Below, one piece after another: positions 11,637 through 22,149 of a stretch of 64,000 nucleotides of DNA. The notes beneath the pieces are model-generated. The model did no database searches. It worked only from the letters and a program-made list of their open reading frames with translations, and was not told the DNA's origin. Numbering within the stretch: the stretch's first letter is position 1; each line of letters opens with the position of its first letter. The translations under genes and the position numbers were made by a program. Source of the stretch: Chalara sp. BL73 (lineage: Eukaryota > Ascomycota > Leotiomycetes > Helotiales); the NCBI GenBank assembly GCA_918026815.1, contig CAKJVC010000091.1, positions 124,001 through 188,000 of the forward strand. Reading direction: 5' to 3'.

Positions 11637-12842
11637 AAAAAAAAAAAAAAAAAAACAAACGTAAATTGTTTGTTTTTGTTTATTATATATTAATTAAAAT
11701 ACGTATAATTTAAACTAATATATATATTTACTTTTCGAAGTTTAAAAAAAAGCAGCAAAAAATAAAGCGGCGAAAAATAAAACAGCGAATAAAACAGCAA
11801 AAATTAAATATTTGTTAATTACAAACTGTTAACAATTGTAAAAAAACTGTTAAAATTTACTAAACCGAAAAAAATACTGTTTGTTTTTAAATTATAATAA
11901 TAATTACTATAAAAACTGTTAAACAGCCCGGCAATTACAATATATATTTTATTTATAGTTTAGTTTTTTTAACGTATTAAACACAAATTAAAACTGTTAC
12001 AGTATTTATATAAATATTTAATTACATTTCGAAATTAATAAACTAAACTGCTAAACTATTAAAAAATTAATAGTTTTTTTGTAATATCGAAAAACGCGCA
12101 ATAACTAAACTTCGCAAAACTGTAATACTGCCGATTGTTTTTACAAGTTTAAAAAGCACTACAAAATTAAAAAAAAAAAAACGCAAAAAAATAAACTAAA
12201 AAATAAACAAAAAAAAAAAAAAAAAAAAAAAAATAATTAGTTAATTTCGAAAAAACGAAAACGAAAACAAAAACGAAATTACTAGTAATATAATTTTAAA
12301 CTAAATATTAGTATAAAATTACAAACTAAAAAAAAATTTATAATTTATAAATAAACTGTAACAAAATAAAAATAAAAAATATAAAAATAAAAGTAAAAAT
12401 TTAGTATTGCGCTATAATAAAATATCGTGCTATTATTTTAAATAAAAAAAAAACTAAAAATAATAATAACAGTTTATTACGAATTCGTAATAAGTTTATA
12501 TATATATAAAAAATATATATATATACGCGTTGTTGGTTTTTTGTTTAAAAAATTAAAGTTTTAAATATAGTAAATTATTTATATTTGTTTCGATTAAACT
12601 ATGTCACGTAATTGTTTTTAACGCGATATTTTAGTAGTCGCAAATTATTTATTTACACTTGCAAAACGCTCGTAAAACGTCCGCAAAACACTCGCAAAAC
12701 ATTTGCTAATTTATTAAAGTATTGTATTATAAATTTATAAAACTTAATAAAGCTTCGCAAAGCGAGCTAAATTTTTTTAGCTGTATATAAACTATTCGAA
12801 CGTAGCAACGTAGCGTATAAGCTAAAAGGCCGCAAGCTCGTT
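11637..12842 (+). repeat. Dispersed repeat A, copy 1
   Basis: About 1.2 kb, extremely AT-rich, starting in an A-run and ending GCCGCAAGCTC near 12840. It is matched in reverse complement by 27971-29190, including the blocks around AAAGGCCGCAAGCTC and GCAAAACGCTCGTAAAACG. No coding signal was seen. It could be an LTR, a non-autonomous element or a satellite unit. Confidence 0.65.
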
Positions 12843-12859
12843 ACTATATAAGTTAATAT

Positions 12860-14738
12860 AAAATTATTTAATTAAATATTTGCTACTTTTTTATAAACAT
12901 TTTATAAATAAAAACTTCAAATTAAAGTTTTATTTATTAGCTATAAAAAATAAAAAATAAAAAAGCATTCCGGAGCTTATTTGAATAACATTTTTTTAAA
13001 TACTTTAAATAATTATAATATTAAATTTAATATTATACGGTATTATACATTATATTTCTTACTTTATTTTAAACCGATTTACTAATATTATATAGTATTA
13101 CTAAAAGTAATGCTTTTTTTAATAATTCTTTATTAGAATCTTTTAAAAAACATTTTAATTTAAACAATTATAAATTCTACAGAAATATACTTTATATAAC
13201 TCATGTATTAAATTTAGCTGTACAAAATATTTTAAAAGCTTCAATTAAAAACAGATATAACAGCTTTAATGAATACAATGAAATTCAAGCTGTTGAAAAC
13301 GGTTATAAATTAAATAATTCAAGTAAGTTATTACTTTTATATAGTTGATTCGTTTATTAATTTATTTTATAGATATTTCTATTTAAAAAAAAATAAGAAA
13401 AATCATAATCGGCATTAAATATAACCAAAAAAATTCTCGTTTATTAAATAGTTAAATTAAAGCTATAAATTTAAAAAAAAACGAAAACTACAATTTAATA
13501 AGCTTAGTATCAATATTTATATTAAGCATATATATTGATTAATTATTATAGATCAAAAAATTATATAGTGTTCGACTTATTATATAATAAAGCACTTTCT
13601 GGCTATTTATAAAGCTATTAAATCAGTTATAAATATATCTGATTCTAAAGCTTTTAAAAATAAAGCTTTATTATCATACAATAAAGAGCTAGAATATTTA
13701 GAAAATTGTTTATCAATTTTAAAAATATTCATTCAAGCTACTATTAAATTACAAAGAAATAAATATCCTACTATTTATTATTTAATGCTTTTATTTTATA
13801 AAGTATATAAAAAGCTGGAAATTAAAAGGAAGCAATTTAAACACTATTTTAATTTTTATACCAATTTATTTATTAAGATCCAGTTTTTGTAAATGCTATT
13901 AAATTTAAGCATTTCAAAAATTGGAAAATATTACTTTAAATCGAGTATATCTTATAAAAATAAAGCTATTTATTTATCTTGATTACTAGGTCCAAGAATA
14001 AAAAAAAAACTTCAAAATATAAGCTTTACTAAAGGCTAATTTACAGATATCTATAATAAATTATAGGAAAAATATAATGAGTAAGTTTTATTTAATTTAT
14101 ATTTAATTATTTATTAACTAATTTAATTAAAGAAAATAAATTATTATTATTAAATATATTACTTATTTAAACGTTTTTACATTATTGTAATAAACTAGAA
14201 GTTAATTCGGAGGATATATATATATAAATAATAAAAATGAAAGAACGGAATTAGATATTTATTTAGAAAAAAAAAGAAAAAAATCAATTTGTAAGTTATT
14301 TATATTACCTATTATTTTTATTTTGCTAATATATTATACAGATAAATCTTTTAAGCTATTGGAATTACAACAAAGATAAATATCTTATATTATTTATAAT
14401 AGCTAGAAAGTATTTACAAATACTAGCTACTTCAGTTTTTAGTGAAAGTTTTTTTTAGTTAAAGAGCTTTAAATATTATTAAATTAAGAAATAGGCTTAA
14501 TAAGAATACTTTTGAGACTATAATGTATCTTAAAAGCTGGGGTATTTTTAAAAAGGAATTATTTAATGAAAAAGAAAAAGAAAAAGAAAAAGAAAAAGAA
14601 AAAGAAAAAGAAAAAGAAAAAGAAAAAGAAAAAGAAAAAGAAAAAGAAAAAGAAAAAGAAAAAGAAAAAGAAAAAGAAAAAGAAAAAGAAAAAGAAAAAG
14701 AAAAAGAAAAAGAAAAAGAAATAGAATTTGTATGTTAA
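12860..14738 (+). pseudogene. Second hAT-family transposase remnant with introns and a (KE)n tail
   Basis: The plus strand reads as the core of a hAT transposase different from that at 25-1729: ITHVLNLAVQNILKA near 13195-13240, a central helical block with LLSYNKELEYLENCLSILK and KYPTIYYLMLLFYK (about 13660-13800), a degraded AILLDPR-like region near 13890-14000, and a C-terminal dimerisation domain (ILATSVFSESFF near 14425-14455, then MYLKSWGIFKKELFNE at 14523-14572). GTAAGT...TATAG near 13323-13371 and similar signals later look like introns. The reading frame runs on into the (GAAAAA)n tract as repeated Glu-Lys and stops at 14736-14738. No intact N-terminus was found, and stops make it inactive. 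Confidence 0.65.
14569..14722 (+). repeat. Perfect hexanucleotide microsatellite (GAAAAA)n
   Basis: Some 25 uninterrupted copies of GAAAAA, contrasting with the decayed DNA around it. In the hAT frame it encodes alternating Glu and Lys. Confidence 0.9.
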
Positions 14739-14739
14739 A

Positions 14740-15332
14740 TATATATATTAGATTATTAGTTGTTATTAAAATAAATACTTTCAAGATAAACTTTTGTACC
14801 TATAAATTTATAATTTAATTTATATAATTAATTTTATTATATTGAGTTGTTGAGTTCTTTTTAGACACACTGCTTATCGTTAATTCATGCTCTACTTACT
14901 TTATCAACGTTATCTCAGTGTAGTATGCCTTTCTACGTTATTTTTTCGTTGGTACTATTTATTAGTACGGCTTTTCCAACCCCCCCGATTGCACATGCTT
15001 GGGCCATACGGCAGTCCAACGCAAGGAGACTAACTTCCTATGGTTTTAGTAGCCGAGTGGCGATTAGTCAGTCCGTTTATCCGGTTGTGCAAGAATGAAT
15101 GGTGGTTGTTAGAGCTATGGTTTGTCAGGCAGCTGAGAAACGTTGTGTGGTTCTCGGCGTGTTTCTGCAGGCGTGAGACGAGAGTTCTTGAAAAACGCAA
15201 GTGTAATTGAGTCATTCTAGAGTGATATGCATGATAAAAAGATCATTGCCGGTTAAATCATACAGGTGTTGACGCAATTTCTTATAGATATTTGACTTGA
15301 TCTGCCCAGTCCTCTGAATTACCATTTGCAGT
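14740..15332. other. Boundary from AT block to gene island, no gene
   Basis: Composition changes from AT-rich to normal between about 14830 and 15000. A run CCCCCCC lies at about 14981. A short minus-strand frame at 15030-15215 has no recognisable domain. The stretch is probably 3' flank of the monooxygenase gene. Confidence 0.4.
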
Positions 15333-17499
15333 CTAATACTTTATAGTCTCATATCCCTCCTCTGGAGCATTGAAATACCACGACAAGTCTCTGCCGCTCG
15401 CTTCCTTAGTCGAGAATCCGTTACCCAGATATCCAAAACGATTTTTGTTGTAAGACGTCCATATCCAGTCTTCAAGTCTCACGGCTTCAAGCATGTGGAA
15501 CCAATGAATCCGACTTCCTGGGTGGAGTGCCACTATGGGACCGTCTCTTGTGCCGTTCTTGAACCTACGCTGCATTAGTCAAACTGTAGCGAGGCTTACT
15601 ACCATCTGAAGTTTTGGGTGTCAACAGGTATCTTACCATGAGCGACAGTGAGTGGTCCAAGCCGTTCGTTGCATGTATGTGTCGATGTGCTCTGTGAAAT
15701 CCGAAATAGCTTGCGGTTGAGGGGCAACAGCCTTGATTCCCTGTGTCTGGCATTTGTGTAGCATGCGAATGATGTACTTGGTCGTCTGTTCTATACATGG
15801 GAGCAAGGAGCCATGACCGACAGGAGAATTAGGCCCAAGGAACACTGGTACACGTAGTTAGCACATTGCAGATTTCATGATAAAAGACACAACAATGAAG
15901 CGCATACTAAAGTGGTTTGGCATATTCGCAGCGGACATGCTCAGATAAGCCTCTGGTCGGGACTTCCATTGCTCAGCGAGATTGATACCATTCCTCCCAA
16001 CGAGCGGAAATCTTGGAGCAAACGAGATATCAAAGCCGGTCGCGCAGATGAACGTGTCAATCTTTACGACTTCACCATTGGCTAATTTAATACCCTCTGG
16101 GACGATTTCGGAAATTTCTTCAGTGATAACTGTAACTTTTGGATCTGTCAGCGCCTCCAAGTACCCGTTGCCTGGAGTTGGGCGACGGCAGCCGACTGCA
16201 AAGTCGGGAATTATGTGTTTAACGAGATTCGGATTGCCCTTAAGTTTCGTTGTCATCTCGTTGGTCGAAAAACGCTTGGCTTCTTCTTGCTCGATGCTAT
16301 CTTTAATAATCTGGGCAAACGGGTTAATCGACACGCCTTCTCGTTCGAATGGACGACTAAAAAACATACAAATTTAAAACGTTTGTTTAGTTCATCTTCA
16401 ACTTCCTTCCGGTACTTCAGATATTCTCCGGGGTCACACCGGAAGACACTCTTTTGCTTTTCTGAAACTACACTAGATCAGCAATCTATTCTTTGGGAGT
16501 AGTCTGTATCCTTACAGCTGAAGTTAGCTCCATTTGGGCCAGCCTTGTCTTGCGCAAAGCCTGCTGTGATCCAGGTTGGCGTTCTGACAAACGTAATCAA
16601 TGATTTTACATCTGATAACGAATGTAAGTCTGTTGTCCCAAGTTTCTATAAAACTGATATTCACGAACCTGGCAAGATTGTTGGAACTATTTGAACACCT
16701 GAAGAGCCACAACCTAGAACCGCTACTGTCTTGCCTTTCATCGAGAGCTCCGGACTCCAAGCGGCACTGTGGACCAGCTCGCCTTTGAATGATTTTAGTC
16801 CTGGGATGTTTGGCCACCTCCAATTGCTGGTAGTAATAGTCAGCAAGATGATTAACTTGTTTTGATCGGGATACTAACTTGAGTACGCCTGAGCCATTGA
16901 CTAGAAAATGGCACCAGTCCTTGATAATGTTCCCGGTCGCCAAGTCTTCGACTTCAAGATTCCAGACACCCTTTCCTTCCTCCCAGGTAGCGCTTACGAC
17001 TTTATGGCTCAAGTTGATATACTTGTACAATTCGTACTTTTGCGCGACGGTGCGGAAATATTCCAGAATTTCTGGTGCTGGGGAGTAACTGCAAACTCTT
17101 GTTAATTTCATGCCAGCAATCGATGCTCGCCAGAACCTACAAGTGATTCCATTCCGGATTGGGTTCCCAGGTAAATTGGTAGTTGTGTGACGGGATATCG
17201 CAGGCGCAACCTGGGTATCTGTTGGGCGGGTTTAGCTTGCGAACCACCATGCACGGGCTCATATGCGCTCACTTATTTTCAAACCATGTTCCTCCAACGT
17301 CAGGGTTCTTTTCATATATAACATGCTCGAAATTCTTCATGTGCAAATCCAGGTGGCGGGCCATATTTAAACCAGCAGCTCCAGCGCCAATTGTCACGAT
17401 GCGCAGATAACGAGGATCACCGAGGACGTGCTCCTCGATTGCATAGCCAGCGCCATTTACATGCCCATTGGCATAGCCATTCGTGTCGTTCATCGTCAT
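15333..17499 (-). CDS. Type I Baeyer-Villiger monooxygenase (FAD/NADPH), nine exons
   Basis: Flavin-dependent oxygenase of the family that inserts oxygen next to a ketone, giving an ester or lactone. I infer eight introns, all GT...AG: 15565-15636, 15845-15907, 16311-16369, 16468-16515, 16612-16668, 16827-16878, 17089-17140, 17219-17272. Splicing gives an in-frame protein of 569 residues, a usual length. Visible motifs are the FAD Rossmann loop IGAGAAGL near residue 38, the second fingerprint GGTWFENKYPGCACD, the BVMO fingerprint FKGELVHSAAWSP (Ser where Pro or Asp is usual after Trp), the NADPH Rossmann loop LGCGSSG, the ICATGFD motif and the C-terminal CRSWFKNGT and GRDLSWYF blocks. Apparent frame changes on the genomic strand are all explained by introns, so the gene looks intact. 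The substrate cannot be read from sequence. Confidence 0.92.
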
Positions 17500-17870
17500 T
17501 ATTGATCACAATGTGGGGATTTTAAGTTGGGTATTGAAAGAATATAACGCGTAGCGTGAAAAGTAAAAGAGTGAAGAAAGAAACAAGAGCAACACAAAAA
17601 GTTGTACACGAAAACTTAGTTTGGAGCCTCCGTATTTGTCCATCCTGAAATGACGCACTTTCCAGAACACCGAGCCTTGCGATCACGGAGGATGCGCACA
17701 CTGTGCCAATTCCCCACTAGCTATTTCTCCACAACGGTGCCAGATTTCACCTTACCAGCAAATACATGTTTGATCAGCATCCTATTACTGGGCAAGGCTT
17801 CTTGGGTATTCTCGTTGTGCGCCGCCATTTGCGCTTAAACGCCGAATTGAGTAGCGTCAAGTTGAGTATA
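17500..17870. other. Upstream region of the monooxygenase gene
   Basis: Normal-GC 5' flank. It contains the inverted pair GGAGCCTCC near 17621-17630 and CACGGAGG near 17685, which resemble CGG-type binding sites of Zn2Cys6 factors; this is suggestive only. No gene was recognised. Confidence 0.35.
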
Positions 17871-17906
17871 ACCGAGATCCCGTGACAAATCCCGTCCCGC
17901 ATCAAA
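17871..17906 (+). repeat. Left arm of a perfect 36-bp inverted repeat
   Basis: Starts ACCGAGATCCCGTGAC and is matched base for base in reverse complement at 36401-36436. Both arms are flanked outside by TA, as expected for a Tc1/mariner/pogo-type target site. A partial match to the core (GACGGGATTTGTC) also occurs near 19926. Confidence 0.85.
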
Positions 17907-17991
17907 TCGGGAGCATAGTGCTCGGGGCCTTTTTTTTTTTGTAGGCAGAAGTGCCTGGAATACGAAGTTGAAAAAAACAAGTGGGTCTCGC

Positions 17992-18195
17992 CCGGTTATA
18001 AACCAGTTATTAACTAGTTAACAATTAATTATATTTTAACTTACTATTGTATTTAAATTAATAATTATTTATTTACATTTAAATTATTTATTTCTTTGTA
18101 AAACGATTTTTATTTTAAAAAATTAAAAAATTAAAAATTATATATACAAATAATCGTTAACTAGTTAATAACCAGTTAACACTTGTTTATAAACC
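17992..18195. mobile_element. Small inverted-repeat (MITE-like) element
   Basis: The left end CGGTTATAAACCAG...TTATTAACTAGTTAAC is mirrored at the right end by GTTAACTAGTTAATAACC...TTTATAAACCG, with an indel in one arm. About 200 bp, non-coding, AT-rich centre. Confidence 0.6.
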
Positions 18196-18248
18196 GAAAT
18201 TTTTATTTTAATGTTTTTATATAATAATATATAAATAATTAGTTATTG

Positions 18249-18480
18249 TCAGTGTGATAAATAATTTGAATATTTGATTTTTAACTCTTTAAATCAAAAT
18301 CGAATCAAAGTCAAATTTTAGTAATCAAAACCAAATCAAATTTAATTAAAATAATCAAATTCACATCAGAATATTCATTGAAAATCAAATCAGGAAAGCG
18401 GTGTCCTAAGTAGGAAAGCGGTGAATAATAAAACCGGCAGAATTTTGAAAGTTCTAAAATATTCTACATACTTCCAGATA
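18249..18480. repeat. Partial copy related to the hAT-type MITE at 59788-60358
   Basis: Begins CAGTGTGATAAATAATTTGA, has a TCAAAT/AATCAAA-rich body and a block GAAAGCGGTG...CCGGCAGAATT that matches GAAAAGCGGTAAG...TTGGCAGAATT near 59935-59975. The right end was not found. Confidence 0.45.
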
Positions 18481-18738
18481 ACATTTATTACTAATTAATT
18501 AACTAATTAATAATTTTTTAATTTATAATCAGGCTTAATAAAAAAAAGATGTATTATTAATAGTTTGTCGCACAATTGAGAAACTTTATTGCTATTATAT
18601 ATACTTTCAATTTTATTGTTTAAAACTCTTTTTTAAAAAACAATTAATTTCGACTTCAATTTTAATCAGCATACAACACTAAGTTATTATTATATAACCC
18701 TTATTTATACTACTAACAGTATACTTATATTCATATAC

Positions 18739-18994
18739 TGTGACAGGCTGATAGTAACCTATTCCATTGACTATCACTGCTATATTACAAAAAGAATCAA
18801 CATAAAAAAAAAAAAAAATACAGGAGATTACGGGTTTTATAGCTAGGCCTGTAACGGGTCCGCTAGTACGTAACGAGTCGGTGTCTCCACAAAGGGTTCA
18901 CTGTAGCCACACGCTGTTACGTAGTTGCAACGAAAGCTGGCTCGTGCCGAAAACACGTGCAGCCGAGTCATCTTTACGGGTTCAACCCGTCACA
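18739..18994 (+). repeat. Probable solo LTR (TGTGACAGG family)
   Basis: TGTGACAGGCTGATAGTAAC at the start and CCCGTCACA at the end give TG...CA termini over about 256 bp. The first 190 bp match 58021-58208. Flanks TATAC and TATAT could be a mutated 5-bp duplication. Confidence 0.6.
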
Positions 18995-19558
18995 TATATA
19001 CTTTATATTATAAAATGTCTACAAACGCTACTCGACTTATAAAATTACAAAATTCAAGTAATTTTGAACTTGATATTAATACTCAACTTACTATATTTAA
19101 AAAAAAGATTATTCGAAAAAAAATCTTAATTCGCCACAAGAAAATATTAATATATCTAAAACTGTAACAGTTAGATGTTTACAAAAAAGTTGTTTGTAAG
19201 CTCATTAATTTTATTTACTATTTTATATAGAATTATGTATTATAATATAATGCTAATAACTTTTTAGAAAACAATAAGAAAATCAAAAAACAAATCAATC
19301 TACAAGTAATTATATTACGCATTATAAAACTCAACATTTTTATATTAATATTAAATCTATTATAAACAAATCTGAATCAATTATTTATTAAAATTTTTTA
19401 TACTTTTATACTTAATAACCAGCGTAAGAAAAAAAACTCAAACTATTTAATTATAATCAGAGTAGCTTTAATTTGAGTTAAGTTGATTTAAGTAAATCTT
19501 TTCGTCTTTAAGTTAAGTTGAGTTAAATTGAATTTAAGTTTACTTAAAGCTACTTAAC
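18995..19558. other. AT-rich stretch without a recognised gene
   Basis: A reading frame from ATG at 19014 for about 50 codons has no recognisable domain. A block around ATAATCAGAGTAGCTTTAAT at 19449-19480 recurs at 19838-19870, flanking the LTR below. Confidence 0.3.
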
Positions 19559-19760
19559 TGTCAAGTGCCAAAATGTCACGAGCTAAAAAAGCAAAAAGCG
19601 GCTCGGTAAAAGTCTTGATGCTGGGTATGTATAAGCACGTAAAAAGCCGCCAGAAATACGAAAAGTATAAGTAGAAAACTCGAAACGAGGTAAAAAAAAT
19701 AAAAAATAGTTTTGTATCAAATTGCAGTTAACTTGTGCCACACTACTTTAGCACTCTACA
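19559..19760 (+). repeat. Solo LTR related to the gypsy element at 60495
   Basis: TGTCAAGTGCC...CTCTACA, about 202 bp. It aligns throughout with the LTR at 60495-60698 (shared CTCGGTAAAAG, TATAAGTAGA, TTGCAGTTAACTTGTGCCAC). Differences are mostly transitions. Confidence 0.75.
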
Positions 19761-19807
19761 TTCGGTAACTATCGGTAACTATCGGTAACTACCGGTAAGT
19801 ATCGGTT
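19761..19807 (+). repeat. Short tandem repeat, 10-bp unit CGGTAACTAT
   Basis: Four to five near-perfect units directly after the solo LTR. Confidence 0.8.
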
Positions 19808-21979
19808 TTAGCTAAAGTCCGAAAAAGTCCGAAATAATTAAATATAATCAGAGTAGCTTTAATTTGAGTTGAATGTCACGAACCGAATCCTAATGCACTC
19901 AATAAGTTGATAGTATAACGTCCCAAGACGGGATTTGTCCCAGGACAGTTGAACCAGCACGGGTATAAAGTTTAAAACAAGTGTGTTAACACGAATAAAC
20001 TAGTATATAAAGTTAATTGTACACATTAAATAATAAAGTATTATATAATATAATTAACAGAACATTAATTAAAACTAGCTACGTAATAAAGCTTAAAAAG
20101 TTTAAAATTTTAATACAAAAACAAAATTTTAGTAATTTAATTATTACAATATATAAATATTTGTAGTTTTATAGTTCAAAAACTTTGTGTTTAATTTTAT
20201 TATAATTTAACAATATAGTTTATTTTGTTATATTCGTAACGTTTTACTTTTTAGTAAAAAGCAGTGTTTAATTTATTTTATATATATTATATTAACTAAC
20301 AAGTTTTAAATTTAGTTATTTAAGTTTAAAACTATTTAGTACATTATATTTTAAACACTTAATTTTAAAATAACTAAACAATATAATACTTAATATTACT
20401 AATTCTTTTTAGGGTATTGTAAAACTAAAGTTTAAAAACACAGCTATTTTTAATACTATTAATAAAAACAAAAATATTGAACTTTTCAACGTTAAATTTA
20501 CTAAAATAAAAGTTTTCGAGTTTTTAAAAGTTTTTACGTCGAACAAATACTATAAAAATCGCAAAAAACTAAAAACTATATTTTTATAAACAGAAATTTA
20601 TTAAAAGTTTACATTTGCAAGTTTTTAAATAAAAGAAATTATTGTTTATTCGCTGTTTTATACTTAAAAAAATACTGTTAAATAAATTATACTTTTTTTA
20701 AAAAACTATTTTTAGTATAATAAAAACGTAAATAAATATATAACAACAATCAAAGCAATATTAAAAAAATAGTTAAAATTCAAAAAATCAATTCGAATTA
20801 TATTTAATAATATAAATAAAATAAAAACCGCAAAACAATACTTTTATAATTTATAACAAACAAAAAAACTATTGAGTATATTACAAAATTTCAAAAACAC
20901 GCTATTTAAATTAAATAAAACACGTAAGTTTTTATTAATTATTATATTAAAAATTTAAAAATTTACGTTTAAGCAAAGTTTATTAAAACAAACAACAAAT
21001 TAGTAACTTTTATTAAAATTAAAAGTTTATAAAAAAAACGTTATTATAGTAAAAACCAAAAAAAAAAACTTAACCAAAAAAACTTAACTATTAGTTTAAA
21101 TTTATAAAATTAAACGTTACAAAAAAAATACATATTCAAAAAAAATATAACGCCAAAAAAAAAACAAATTATACTATATATATAAAAGAAAAAGCTATAT
21201 AGTTTTATATTACAAAAAATGAAACGAAAACAAAAAATAAACTAATATTACTTAAATTAAAAAAGCATGTATATTAAAACAAATAAAAAAATATAAAACA
21301 TAAAAAAATCTATATATATTTTTTTTTTAAAAAAACTCGAAATAATAAAAATAGTTACTTAGTTTTTAAAACTATAAATTTAACATTTGTATTAAAACTT
21401 TACTTAAAAATTAACGGAAAATAAAAACTAGCTTTATTCGAAAACAAAGCTAAAATATAATTTTTACTTACAAACCAAAAAAAATAAACTACAAAAAAAA
21501 ACTATTAATAAAAAAAAGTATACTAAAACTAAAAACTTTAAAAATAAAAATGAAAATTATTTATAAAATCAATTGCCGAATTGTTTTTAAACTAATTAAT
21601 AAAAAAGTTATCGAAAAATACGTTATAGCAAAGCTACTTTTAAAATTAAAATAATATTTAAAAAATAAAAATACTTAAAAAATGATTGTTAAACGTAAAA
21701 AACAATATATTTACAACAAAATAACTAAAAACTTTAATTACAAAATAATCGTAAAAAACCAAAAATTAAAGTTTGGCTATTTATTAGAAAATAAGGTTTA
21801 TAAACTAATTAAATAAAAATTTAACTATAAAATATAATAAAACGCTATATATAACAACGTTATTTAAAAATAAAAGCTAAAATAAACCGTAGTTATATTA
21901 AAATTATACTAGCTTAAAAAACAGTTAAACTAAAAAGTCGACATATAAAAGTTATAATAAATACAAAAGTAATAAATAT

Positions 21980-22149
21980 TGTCGGATTACTCTACCTGTG
22001 GCAACATCACGTTTTTACGTGGATTGCTTAAGTTGAATGTGATTGATTGTTGAAGGTTGAATAGAGGAATGAGGATATGCCCCTTTCTGGGTCATGTGAC
22101 GGTGTCACATGACCTGTCCTCCATTCAATAGCTAATATACGTACAAACA
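21980..22149 (-). repeat. Copia LTR, left copy
   Basis: Starts TGTCGGATTAC and ends GTACAAACA. Paired with 27240-27409. Confidence 0.9.

Noticed and set aside
14563..14784. Minus-strand frame of alternating Phe-Leu across the GAAAAA repeat
   Set aside because: Simple-repeat shadow with no independent support.
16365..16380. Apparent frameshift in the monooxygenase near RFKF
   Set aside because: A 59-bp intron (16311-16369) with a GTATGT donor, a GATTAAC branch-like site and a CCCAG acceptor restores the frame and the family sequence.
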